64,000 nt of DNA, from assembly GCF_017377775.1 (NCBI RefSeq), contig NZ_JAFVLN010000017.1, positions 165,650-229,649 of the forward strand, in the 5' to 3' direction. How positions within the stretch are numbered: the first letter of the stretch is position 1; every line of letters starts with the position of its first letter. The notes under the pieces were generated by a model, which saw nothing but the letters and a program-made list of their open reading frames with translations, did no database searches and was not told the origin of the DNA. The position numbers and the translations under genes are program-made. The DNA comes from Streptomyces sp. VRA16 Mangrove soil (lineage in GTDB: Bacteria > Actinomycetota > Actinomycetes > Streptomycetales > Streptomycetaceae). This document shows positions 1 to 9,800 of this stretch, in pieces.

Positions 1-442
1 GGATCCCGGGCTTCTGCTGCCGGCGCGGCAGCAGCCGGTCGGCGTCGTAGTAGCCGACTGCGGCGAAGAACGCGAAGAACGGGTTGGTCATGGCGACGAC
101 GAGCGTGATCGCCCACCGCACCCAGTAGACGGCCGCGCTGACACCGGACGGGCGCGGTGTGTTCGGCTCCTTCCAGGTCCACCACAGCTGGAGCAGGAGC
201 GCGGCGGGGATCAGGAACAGATCGACCGTCCAGTCGAGGCGGTTCATCCCCACCACGTCGCCGGTGGCGGCGATCAGGACGGTGGCGATGGCGAGCAGGA
301 CGTAGGCACCGTAGCGGTGGACGACGCGCCAGGGGTCCTCGGCGGTGGCGACGGCGTCGGCGAGTTCGGCGGCGGTGGTGCGCTCGCGTGCGGGTCGGTT
401 GATCACGCACTCAGTCTGCCGCTCGGCGCCCCGGGACGTCAT
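1..442 (-). CDS. Two-component sensor histidine kinase, N-terminal part (truncated by window edge)
   Basis: The visible 147 residues hold a charged N-terminus and four predicted membrane segments (for example around YVLLAIATVLIAA, LFLIPAALLLQLWW and ITLVVAMTNPFFAFFAA), ending near residue 130 with GYYDADRLLP. This is the membrane-sensor layout I associate with kinases encoded beside ABC-2 exporters in actinobacteria. The HisKA/ATPase half lies beyond the left edge, so kinase identity is inference. The ATG at 442 has a GGAG ribosome site 5 nt upstream. It follows the permease gene by 36 bp on the same strand, so the three genes probably form one operon, perhaps with a response regulator further left. 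A short triplicated ctcactcccgc motif fills the gap. Confidence 0.6.
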   Translation of the reverse strand, partial: MTSRGAERQTECVINRPARERTTAAELADAVATAEDPWRVVHRYGAYVLLAIATVLIAATGDVVGMNRLDWTVDLFLIPAALLLQLWWTWKEPNTPRPSGVSAAVYWVRWAITLVVAMTNPFFAFFAAVGYYDADRLLPRRQQKPGI

Positions 443-478
443 GGTCACTCCTCGCCTCACTCCCGCCTCACTCCCGCC

Positions 479-1246
479 TCACTCCCAGCGGAACCAGCGG
501 GCTGCCGCGCCGCTCAGCCCCACGGCCCACACGGCGAGCACCAGCAGATGCGACCAGGCCGGCCAGTCCCCCGCCATCGCCTGGTTCATGGCCTGCGCGG
601 CGGCGCCGAACGGGGTCAGCTCGACGATGTGCGCCAGCGCGTCCGGCATGGCCTGCACCGGCACCCACACCCCCGCGCAGAACATCGCGGGGAAGAAGAC
701 GGCCGTACCGACGGCGTTGGAGATCTTCGTCGTACGGGCCCGGGAGGCGATCAGCGCGCCCAGGGCGAGGGCGACGACGACGGACAGCACCAGGGCGAGG
801 AGATAGCCGGGGATCTGCCGCGGCAGCGCCACGTCGAAGGCGATGCGGCCGACGGCCAGGCAGAGCGCGGCGCCCAGCACGATGGCCGTCCCGTGAATCG
901 CCATCTGCGCGCTGAGCAGGGCGGAGGGCCGTACGGGCGTCGTCGACATGCGGCGCAGGACGCCCCGCTCGCGGTACCCGGTGATGATCGGCGGCATCGA
1001 CTGGATGCCGCCCGCGATCATGGCGAGCAGCACGGTGACGGGCACGTACGCGTCGACGAGCCGGATGCCGCCGAGCCCGTCGTCGGCCTCCCGGAACGAC
1101 GGGATGGAGCCGAGGATCACCAGGAGGGCGACGGGGAAGAGCAGGATGCCGATGAGGCTTCCGGCCTCGCGGCGAAAGAGCGTGAACTCGGTGCGCAGGA
1201 CGGCCCGGTTGGCCTTGGACGCGGGGGTGAGGGTGGCGGTGCTCAT
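479..1246 (-). CDS. ABC-2 type exporter permease
   Basis: This 255-residue integral membrane protein has the ABC-2/DrrB layout. A soluble N-terminus (FTLFRREAGSLIGILLFPVALLVILG) leads into six predicted membrane helices, with the conserved GYRERGVLRRMSTTPV coupling-helix segment near residue 90. It would pair with the upstream ATPase to export a drug-like or lipid-like substrate; the substrate cannot be told from sequence. Its ATG overlaps the ATPase stop by 4 bp (ATGA), which implies translational coupling. The same stretch is also open in another frame through the ATPase gene, but only this frame encodes membrane helices. Confidence 0.9.
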   Translation of the reverse strand: MSTATLTPASKANRAVLRTEFTLFRREAGSLIGILLFPVALLVILGSIPSFREADDGLGGIRLVDAYVPVTVLLAMIAGGIQSMPPIITGYRERGVLRRMSTTPVRPSALLSAQMAIHGTAIVLGAALCLAVGRIAFDVALPRQIPGYLLALVLSVVVALALGALIASRARTTKISNAVGTAVFFPAMFCAGVWVPVQAMPDALAHIVELTPFGAAAQAMNQAMAGDWPAWSHLLVLAVWAVGLSGAAARWFRWE

Positions 1247-2178
1247 GACTGGCCGGCTCCCGTCAGGTCGAGGAACGCGTCGTCCAACGTGGCGTCGACG
1301 ACTCGGAGTTGGTGGGCGGTGACGTGGTTGCGGGCCAGCAGGCTGATGACGGCGTTGACGGTCTCGTCGCTGCCGGTGAGGGTGACCCGGCCGTCGCGGT
1401 GGTCGGTGGAGGCGAGCCCGGGCAGCGCGGCGAGCTCCCGTTCGTCCAGCGGCGCGGACGGCGTGAAGGAGATGACGGTGGCACCGTTGGCCTGGCTGAT
1501 CAGCCCGGCGGGGGTGTCGAGGGCGGCGACGCGTCCCTTGTCGATGACGGCGATACGGTCGCAGAGCCGCTGGGCCTCCTCCATGAAGTGCGTGACGAGG
1601 AGCACGGTGACGCCGCTGTCGCGCACGTCCTCGATGAGCGCCCAGGTGTCGCGGCGGGCGCGCGGGTCGAGTCCGGTGGTCAGCTCGTCGAGGACGACGA
1701 TCCGGGGGTTGCCGACGAGGGCGAGCGCGATGAACAGGCGCTGCTTCTGGCCGCCGCTGAGCTTGGCGAACCGGGTGCCGAGCTTCTCGGTGAGCCGCAG
1801 CCGCTCGGCGAGCGGCCGCCAGTCGAGCGGGTCGGGGTAGATCGCCGAGTACAGCTCCAGCGCTTCCTTCACGGTGAGCTTGGGCTGGATCTCGCTCTCC
1901 TGGAGCTGGGCTCCGAGGATGCCGGTGAGGGTGGCGTGATCGCGTACGGGGTCGAGCCCGGCGACCCGGATCCGCCCTTCGTCCGGGGTCCGCAGCCCCT
2001 CGACGCACTCCACGGTGGTGGTCTTGCCGGCGCCGTTGGGCCCGAGGATGCCGAAGATCTCCCCCTCGGCGACGGAGAAGGACACCCCGTCGACGACGGC
2101 CCGCCCGTCGTAGGTCTTGCGCAGCCCGCTCACCTCGATGAGCGGCGCCGCGGTGGTCGTACTGGTCCCTGTCGTCAT
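1243..2178 (-). CDS. ABC transporter ATP-binding protein, DrrA-like
   Basis: This 311-residue nucleotide-binding subunit shows Walker A GPNGAGKT at residues 46-53, a Q-loop (LQESEI), signature LSGGQKQR, Walker B IVVLDELTTGLDP and the switch histidine in LLVTHF. The C-terminal 80-residue extension is typical of DrrA-type exporter ATPases. It powers the ABC-2 permease encoded by the next gene, with which it overlaps by 4 bp. The ATG at 2178 is the first gene start after a 28-bp perfect palindrome, which is well placed to control the operon. Family assignment is firm; substrate is unknown. Confidence 0.95.
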   Translation of the reverse strand: MTTGTSTTTAAPLIEVSGLRKTYDGRAVVDGVSFSVAEGEIFGILGPNGAGKTTTVECVEGLRTPDEGRIRVAGLDPVRDHATLTGILGAQLQESEIQPKLTVKEALELYSAIYPDPLDWRPLAERLRLTEKLGTRFAKLSGGQKQRLFIALALVGNPRIVVLDELTTGLDPRARRDTWALIEDVRDSGVTVLLVTHFMEEAQRLCDRIAVIDKGRVAALDTPAGLISQANGATVISFTPSAPLDERELAALPGLASTDHRDGRVTLTGSDETVNAVISLLARNHVTAHQLRVVDATLDDAFLDLTGAGQS

Positions 2179-2231
2179 GCCTCAAGACTCCCGGCGGGGG
2201 CAGGGTCCGGGCATCGCCCATCACGCTCGAA

Positions 2232-2259
2232 GGCCCATCAACCGATCGGTTGATGGGCC
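2232..2259. promoter_or_regulatory. 28-bp perfect palindrome upstream of ABC operon
   Basis: Both 14-nt arms (GGCCCATCAACCGA and its exact complement TCGGTTGATGGGCC) meet without a spacer. The core ATCAACCGATCGGTTGAT looks like a TetR-family operator. It lies 53 bp before the ATPase start and 27 bp after the end of the upstream exported-protein gene. It could therefore be an operator, or a hairpin that ends the upstream transcript. The lack of a loop and of a T-run favours an operator. Confidence 0.6.
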
Positions 2260-2285
2260 GCTACGACTCGCGGGGTCCGGGACCG

Positions 2286-3092
2286 CTACCCGACGGTGAC
2301 GGAGTCCCCGGTCGAGGTGCTGGCGCCCGTGGTGGAGTTCCCGTAGTACTTCCAGCGCCAGGTGCCGCTCCGGTCCGCGGTGACGGTGGTGGAGAGCTTG
2401 CCGGTGCTGCTCGCGGTCACGGACTTCACCGAGGTGTACGTGTCCGACCCGGCGGGCTTGAACTGCAGGTACACCGTGCGCCCGCCGTAGTTGACGTACG
2501 TGTGGGCGGACCAGTCGGCGCGCTGGACGACACCGGTGACGGTGATCTTCCCGCCCTTCACGGCGGGTTCGGGCGACGCGTTGGCGGTCAGCCGGGAGTA
2601 CCGCTGGAGGGAGACGGTGCCGGAGAGCCCGTCGGTGTCGACGCTGCCGCTCGTCTTGAATCCCCGGCCGGCGGTCTTCCACGCGGTGGCGTCACTGTTG
2701 ACGAGCGAGCCGCCGTTGCCGCTGGGCATGTGGCGCGGGTCGACGCTGATGTTCCACTTGCAGTTGCGCGTCGTCACCCCGTCACTCGTCGACTTCGAGC
2801 AGCTCAACTGGGTCTCACCGGAGGCCAGCGTGTAGTCGCTGGAGCCGAGGGTCCCGCGATAGGCGAACACCTCCCACTCGGCGAGCGCCGAGGTGCTCTT
2901 CACGGTGAACGTCAGCGGGACGCTCACCTCGTTCGTCGTCCCGACGACGATCGGTTTCCCGTTGTTGAAGACGACCTTGGAGAACGAGACGCCGCCTTCG
3001 TAGGTGGTCGCCTCGGCCGTCATGGCCGTCGTGCCGATGATCCCCAGCCCTATGGCTCCGGACAGGAGCCCGAAGCGTGTTCTTCTGCGCAA
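2286..3092 (-). CDS. Exported protein of unknown function
   Basis: I do not recognise the family. The product is about 268 residues: a signal peptide (RRRTRFG, hydrophobic stretch, cleavage near AEA-TTYEG) followed by beta-rich sequence. One likely disulfide pair lies in SCSKSTSDGVTTRNCKW. The C-terminal half (GGKITVTGVVQRADW, then GRTVYLQFKPAGSDTYT) resembles Ig-like or surface-adhesion modules that occur singly in Streptomyces exported proteins. I chose the TTG at 3092 because an AAAGGA ribosome site lies 7 nt upstream and because longer in-frame starts would overlap the gene at 3146-3793 and bury the signal peptide. It is third in line after the RHS toxin and its putative immunity gene. 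Confidence 0.7.
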   Translation of the reverse strand: MRRRTRFGLLSGAIGLGIIGTTAMTAEATTYEGGVSFSKVVFNNGKPIVVGTTNEVSVPLTFTVKSTSALAEWEVFAYRGTLGSSDYTLASGETQLSCSKSTSDGVTTRNCKWNISVDPRHMPSGNGGSLVNSDATAWKTAGRGFKTSGSVDTDGLSGTVSLQRYSRLTANASPEPAVKGGKITVTGVVQRADWSAHTYVNYGGRTVYLQFKPAGSDTYTSVKSVTASSTGKLSTTVTADRSGTWRWKYYGNSTTGASTSTGDSVTVG

Positions 3093-3145
3093 CCAACGAT
3101 CCTTTCCATGTCCATTCAGAACGCGATTCCTGGTCGAGCCGATAT

Positions 3146-3793
3146 TCACGGCCGGACCGGCAGGCCGGCCAGACCCAGCTTGGTGACCTGCTGGTCGACA
3201 AGCGCGTTCAGCGCAGCACTGTCCTGCGCGGAATCGGCCAGCCAGTCCAGCCAGGCAGACGTGCTCTCCCAACCGGGCGGCGACTCGTACTTCGACCAGC
3301 CCGCGGAGAGATCCTCCGCCAATCGCAAACTCTCCGCGACCTCCGCCCGGTCCCCCGAGGCGGCGGGGATCAGGACGCTGTCCTGCAGTTCAAGCGCAGC
3401 CATGGGCTGCCGATGGCGCTGTGCCGCGCGCGCGAAGTCCCGCAGTGCCTCGACGATCTCGCGGATCTCGGGCATCCGCCGCAGCGGGAGCCTGCTCTGC
3501 TCCTCCAGCCGTACCGCGGCGGACCGGAAATGCTCGGCATGCTGCTTCAGCTGAATCGCCTCCTGCACACCGGAGGAACCATGGAGGCGTTGTCCCAGTT
3601 CGAGCGAGACGACAGGAAAGTCCCGAACCAGCGAATGCACGTGCGTAGTCGGGTAGTACTGGTCACCTCTGGTGGACAGATCCAGGGTGACCCCTTGGAC
3701 GACCGGCCCCACCCTCCGCAGCAGGCGAAGTGGCCGCCACTCGGAGAACTCCGGGAAACAATCCGCCCAGTCGCGCGTTATCTGCCTTTTCAA
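3146..3793 (-). CDS. Putative immunity protein for the RHS toxin
   Basis: This 215-residue soluble protein has no signal peptide and no family I recognise. It is rich in helices and in acidic residues, and has an aromatic-rich centre-to-C-terminus (WSKYESPPGWESTSAWLDWLAD). It starts with TTG (MKRQITRDWADC) 17 bp after the toxin stop codon on the same strand, exactly where polymorphic-toxin systems place the cognate immunity gene. The function is inferred from position only; neutralisation of the nuclease tip by direct binding would be the expected role. The start has a weak AGAAAGAGA ribosome site, consistent with coupling to the toxin gene. Confidence 0.6.
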   Translation of the reverse strand: MKRQITRDWADCFPEFSEWRPLRLLRRVGPVVQGVTLDLSTRGDQYYPTTHVHSLVRDFPVVSLELGQRLHGSSGVQEAIQLKQHAEHFRSAAVRLEEQSRLPLRRMPEIREIVEALRDFARAAQRHRQPMAALELQDSVLIPAASGDRAEVAESLRLAEDLSAGWSKYESPPGWESTSAWLDWLADSAQDSAALNALVDQQVTKLGLAGLPVRP

Positions 3794-3810
3794 TCTCTTT
3801 CTGGCTTTCC

Positions 3811-6800
3811 TTACCTGGGAACCACCGGGACGGTCAGGAACAGCCCCGGAACATTGTCAGCGTTCTTGTCCCACTGCCGCTTCCCGATCCCTGGCGGGTT
3901 CTTCGTGAACTTGTAGTCGTAGGCGATGCCGGTGGACGGATCGAAGACGTCCGGGCGTGCACTCCCCTTGGTGCCGTGCGGCACCTGGACCTTACCCAGG
4001 TAACTCCGCTCCGTGATCAGCCCACGATCCTCGAAGATGGTCTGGTAGCGATCGAGAATGGTCTCCGCGTATTTGTGCTTGCGGGAACCATCCACGGCCC
4101 TGTTGCCACTCGATGCGATGCGAGTGTCGGCCCGGTCCGCGACCTGTTGAATGAGCTCAGGGGTCGACAGGTCAGCCGTACTGCCGGAACCACCACAGTT
4201 GTGGACCAGGACCGGCGCGGCCCCCGCCAGCACGTAATACGTGTGGACCTTGCTGACGGTGAGGTTGTTGACCGTCGACGAGGCGACCGTCCAGCGCTTG
4301 ACCGCCGAGATCTGGACGTACGTGCCGGCGCTGGTGCGCAGCCACTCGCCCGACTTCAGCGAGGTCGCGGGGACCCAGGCGTGGAGTTCCTCGACCCAGA
4401 ACGGGTGTCCGTCCGTCGCCGTGACCGACGCGGTCTTCGTGCCCTTCTTGCCGTCGATGTCGATCGTGACCTTGACCAGGTGCTTGAGGCCCTGGCCCTT
4501 GATCTCGGCCGTCACCGTCTCCACCGTGGTGTCACCGGTGTCGGGGTCGGTCGCGAGGACCTTGTCGCCGAGCTTCACGTCCTGGATGGCCTTGGTCGTG
4601 CCGTCGGCCATGAGGACCCTGGTTCCGGGGACGAAGCTGTTGCAGGTGTCACCGTCGCCCTCGCCCTTGGCGCTGCTGGTCTCGTTCCCGCCGCCCTCGG
4701 ACTTCTTCCGGGCCGTCGTGCTCGGCTTGCTGCTCGCCGTCTTTCTGGCCTCGGAGCGCGCCTTGCGCTGGGTCGCGTTGCCGATCTTCTGTGTCTGGCG
4801 TTTGGCCGCGCGGGTGGCGGCGGCCTTCGCGGCCTGCGCCTTCTTCTTCAGCTGCGCGGCCCGCTTCGCGGCGGCCTTCGCCGCCGCGGCCATCTTGCGG
4901 GCGACCTCCCACGCCTTCTTGGCGATGGCGAGGATCTTCTTGGCCTGGGTCACGGCCTTGCGCCAGGCGCTGACCGCGCTCATCGTCGCCCGGATCGCGC
5001 CCCAGATCTTCTTGCCCTTGGAGAAGATCGCGCCCCACGGGATGGCGTCCATGAGCAGGCTGCCGCAGGCCCACAGGTCACCGCGGGAGAAGCAGCCGAC
5101 CACGTCGTTCCAGCCGAGGAACTCCTTGAGGACCGCCCAGCCCGTCGACAGGATGACGTCGCCGAGCGTGCGGGACGCCGTCGAGCGGGCGCCCGCCACC
5201 GCCGAGTCCGAGGGGCCGTCGTAGTAGTCGGACGCGTCCGTGCCGGACGAGAGGCCCGACGGATCCGCGTACGTGACCGGGTTGTTCTCCGAGTAGACGT
5301 AGCCGTTGAGCTGGACCGGGTCGCCCAGGTCCACCACCGGGTCGGCGGACAGGAAGCGCCCCGTGACCGGGTCGTACTCGCGGGCCCCGAGATGGATCAG
5401 ACCCGTGGACGAGTCCTCACCGCCACCGACGTAGCCCTGGTGCGAGAGCCAGCTCGCGCTCTCGGCGCGCTCCGTGCCGAACGGGGTCGCCTTGGAGAAC
5501 TGGACCTTGTTGCCCTGCGCCAGCTGCACGTTGACGTACGCGCTGCCGTTCTGGTCGGAAACCTGCACCGACAAGGTGGCCGCAGACGTGCCCTGCGCGT
5601 GCCGCATCACGGTGGACGCGCCCGGCTGAGAGTAGTACCGCTCGGTGTACGACAGGTCGCCGCCCGCGTTGGTGGACACGGTCGTGTCCCCCAGATACAG
5701 GGTGTGTTCGCTGTCGGAGAGCGCGAGCAGGCGCTCGCCGGTGGGACCGTAGACGTAGCGGATCTGGTCGGCCGGCTTCCACACCTGACCCGCGGACCCG
5801 TCACAGGTCGCGAGCTGGAGGTCGGTGCCGGGCGTCGTCGTACCGCCGGGCAGCGCCGCGCACTTGCCGGAGGCGACGTGCTTGAGCGCGCCCGTGGACG
5901 TGGTGGTCCACTGCTGGTTCGCCGCGCCCGTGCACTTCGCGAGGACGACGGCGGTACCGGCCGCGGTGGCGCCGTCCTTCGGCATCACGCACTGGCCGAG
6001 CACCTTCAGGGCGCCCGTGGTGGCGTCGCTGTCGGAGGCGGGGTCGATGCGCAGCTTCTGGGCCTTGGTGCCGTTGCAGGAGTAGATCTGCAACGGGGTG
6101 CCGGCCGTGGTGGAGGACGACTGCACGTCGAGGCAGCGATGCGTGGCGGTGTTGACGAACTCGCCCGAACCGTGCGCGCCGAACCCGGACACCGTCTCGG
6201 CCTGGCCGTCCCAGGTCCAGGTCAGGCCCTGCTCGTTGCCGCCCGTGGTGCGGGTCGTCGTGTTGCCGCCCGCGTCGTACTGGAGCGTCGAGGACTCCTT
6301 GACGCGGGCGCCCGCGTCCGTGGTGTACGTCCGCTCCATCCCGGTCAGGGTGTGCGGCTGGCTGCCGTCCGCCTTGCCGTAGACGTAGTCGGTCGTCGCG
6401 TCCTTGGCCGTGTCACCGGCCGCGTCGTGCTCGACGAGCTTCTTGCGGTTGCCCATCGCGTCGTAGGTGAACGACTGCCAGTAACCGTCGTTCGCCGCCG
6501 TGACGTTGGTGGTGCCGTCGTCGTAGGACGGCGCGGCGGACGTCTTGTCCGTGGGCCTGCACGCCTCGTTGGGCGAGGTCCATGCCTCGGTCAGCTGGCC
6601 GAGCCCGTCGTAGGTGAAGCACTGACGGTCGGTGGTGCTGTTGCTGACGTCGGTGGTCTGGGTGATGTTGCCCGCGTTGTCGTAGGCGTAGTAGCGGGAG
6701 TTGACCCGGTGCCCGGTGACGGCGGTGGTGTCGCTGGTGGACTCGCGGTCGACGATCTGGCGGGTCAGCTCACCCGTGGTGGTGTCGTACAGGTTCGTCG

Positions 6801-9800
6801 TCCACACCCGGCTGGGCTGCTCGCCCGCGACCGAGCGCAGCACCTCGCCCCATGGGCTGTACTCCGTGTCGGCGGTGTACCAGTTCAGGCCGGAGGTGGA
6901 GACCGGCAGGCCGTCCTCGTTGTAGCGGGTGACGACCTTCTCGGCGTCGAACGCACCCGCCGCCGGCAGGGTCGTGGAGCGCAGCTGACCCTGCTTCGAG
7001 TAATCGTAGGAGTAGGTGTACGTGTCCTTCAGGCCGTACTGCGTGGCGATCGACGGCGGCAGCTTCAGCTGCTGTACCGTCGCCTGGTAGTCCTCCGTGT
7101 AGCCGGTGACGGACATGGTGTAGCCCAGGCCGTCGGTGTAGCGGGTGGAGGTGGCGGGCTGGCCGATGCCGCCAGTGACGGTGTCGTAGGTGTTGGCTTG
7201 CAGCAGCGTGCCGGAGCTGTTGTTCAGACGCTGCTCCAGCGGGCGTGAGAGCGCGTCGTACTTCGTCCACACCTTGACGCCGCGGGGGTCCTCGGTGGTC
7301 TCCGCGCGGTCCAGGACGTCGTACGTGGTGTGCGAGGTGCCCGCGTCCGGATCGGTCGAGGTCAGCTCGCGGCCGCGCGCGTCGTACGTCCACGACCAGG
7401 TGTTGTCCTCGCTGTCGACGGCCTTCACGCGGTCGCCGCGGGCGTCGTACTCGTAGCGCGTGGAGCGGAAGACGGTCCGGTTGATGTCCGTGTACGTGTC
7501 GACGCGGGTGGTGCGGCCGAGCGCGTCGGAGTAGGAGCGCTGCCTGGTGCCGCCCGCCGGGTCGTTGACGACGGAGTAGTCGGAGCCGTACTCGTAACTG
7601 GTGGCCTTGGACGGCTTGGCGACGCCGGCGAGGTACGGGGTCTCGGTCAGGACGCGGCCAAGGCCGTCGTACGCGTACAGCGTCGCGTTCTGCACCTGGC
7701 TGTCGGAGTCGACGTCGAACATCTCGTCGCCGGGCTCGCCGTTGGCGAAGTAGGCGTTGTTGGTCTGGCGGACCGTGCCGTCGGCGCTGTACAGGGTGTC
7801 GGTGATCAGGCGGCCGCCGCCGACGGCCGGTTCCTGGCGCTGGCGTTCGCGGCCGAGACCGTCGTAGAAGGTGACGCCCTTCTCGTAGGAGCCGTCCTCC
7901 TTGAGCGTCTCGCTGGTGACGTGGACCGGCTCGCCCTGCACGATCGTGTACGTGAAGTGGGCGGACGCCTCGTCCGTGTCTCCGGGGGTCTGGCCGGGGG
8001 CCCAGGCGTAGGTGGTGCGGCCGTACGCGTCGTAGGCGTAGGCGGTGGTGTTGCCGTTGGGGTCGGTGTCGGTGAGCGTGGTGCCGCGCGCGGGGTCGAT
8101 CGTCGACGTGCTGGACTGGTTCAGGGCGTTGGTGCTGGTGACCTTGAAGACCTGCCCCGTGGTCGGCCCGTAGGTGGTGGTCTCCTTGTGCTGCAACGCG
8201 TCGGTGGTGCTGGTGGCGCGGCCGTAGCTGTCGTAGCCGACGGTGCCGTTCTCGGTCCAGGAGCCGCCGTCGCCGCTGATGTCCCAGGTCTCCGTGGCGA
8301 GGCCGACGGTGGGCGCGGTGCCGTACACCTGGTTGTCGTAGGCGACGCGGGAGCCCGATATCCACTCGTCGGCGGTGGCGCTCGGGGCGTGGGCGCAGGT
8401 GCCGGCGGTGGTGAGGGACTGCTTGGGCAGGCCGATCAGGTGCCGGTCGGTGTTGTGCACATAGGAGTTGACGGTGCACGTGGTGTCGCCGGTGTCGGTG
8501 TCGGCGGTCGTCTCCACCGTCAGCGGCAGGCCGTACGTGGCGTCGTACGTGCTCGTGGTGGTGGTCGTGCGCTCGGTGTCGGGGTCGTCCCCGCTGCCAG
8601 AGGACCGCGTCCACGTCTTCGACTTGGCGGTGTCGACGCGGTACGCCTTCAGCGCCGGGACGCCGTCGTCGCGGGCGCGGGTGGCGAGGACCTGGGGCGT
8701 GGTCGGGTAGTCGACCGAGCGGGTCAGCAGCTCGCCGTTGTACTTGGTGTACGTGAGCGTCTCGGCGACCCGGCCCTGGTAGGCGATGTCGTCGGTGGCG
8801 ATCTTATCGCCTGCGTGATCCGTGACGGTGACCGCGCGCTTGCCGCCGCCGGGCAGCGGGTCGCCGTCCATGCCGCGGAAGTAGCGGGTCTCGGACATGC
8901 CGCGGGTGGTCGAGGTGTACTGCGTGGTGGAGTCCGCGCCGGTGATCGTGCGGACCACGCCGAAGCCGCGCCACTGGTCGTAGGTGCGGGTCTTCTTCTT
9001 GGAGAACTCGGCCTGGTTCAGCGCCCAGGCGCCGTCGCCCACGTACTGGTACGCGGTGGTCTCGGCCGGGGAGCCGGCGAGGTTGGGCAGTTCCTGGACG
9101 CCGGCGACGACGTACTTGTGGAACCAGTCGATGGTTTCGTCGGCCTTGTCCGGGTCCGGGTGCCAGTAGGCCGGGAAGCAGAGCCCGGTGTTGTCCTCGG
9201 GTTTGGGGAAGCCGGTGCCGGTCCCGCAGGCGCTGTCCGCGTCGGGCTTCTTGTAGTCGACGAGTGTCTCGCCGCCGTACTCGTTGACGACGCGCTGGAT
9301 GCGCAGTCGGTCGAAGACCGGGTTGGGGTCGTTCGCGCCGCGCTTGACGCGGTTGGGCATCGACTGGATGTTGGGCAGGAACTCGACCGGGTTCAGGGAG
9401 TCCTCGGCCGGTTCACCGTCCGCGGTGTACCCGGTGCGGGTGATGGACTCCAGCCACAGAGCGGTGCCCTCGTCGGTGCGGTGGGCGGGCAGCGACTGGT
9501 CGAGGGTCCAGCGGTCGACCGGGGTGAGCTCGGTGGAGCCCTCGGTGCGCTGGGTCAGCGTGGTGACCTTGGCCAGCCGCTTGCGAGACCAGAAGGTGGG
9601 CACGGGCACCCAGCACTCCTTGGTGCCGCCCGCGCAGTACAGGTCGGCCGGAGTGTCGTACCAGATGCGGTTCTGCGCGAAGTTGCCCGAGGTGAAGTTG
9701 GTGTCGGAGCAGGTGACCTCCCCCTCCTTGAAGCAGCGCTCGTCGGTGTCGAAGACGACCTGGGAGATCGGCTTGGTGGTGTAGAGGGTCGAGGCGCGCT

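Noticed and set aside
479..2224. Single 581-residue reading frame spanning the ABC permease and ATPase genes
   Set aside because: Only its last 255 codons give membrane-protein sequence; the first part is the shadow of the ATPase gene in another frame.
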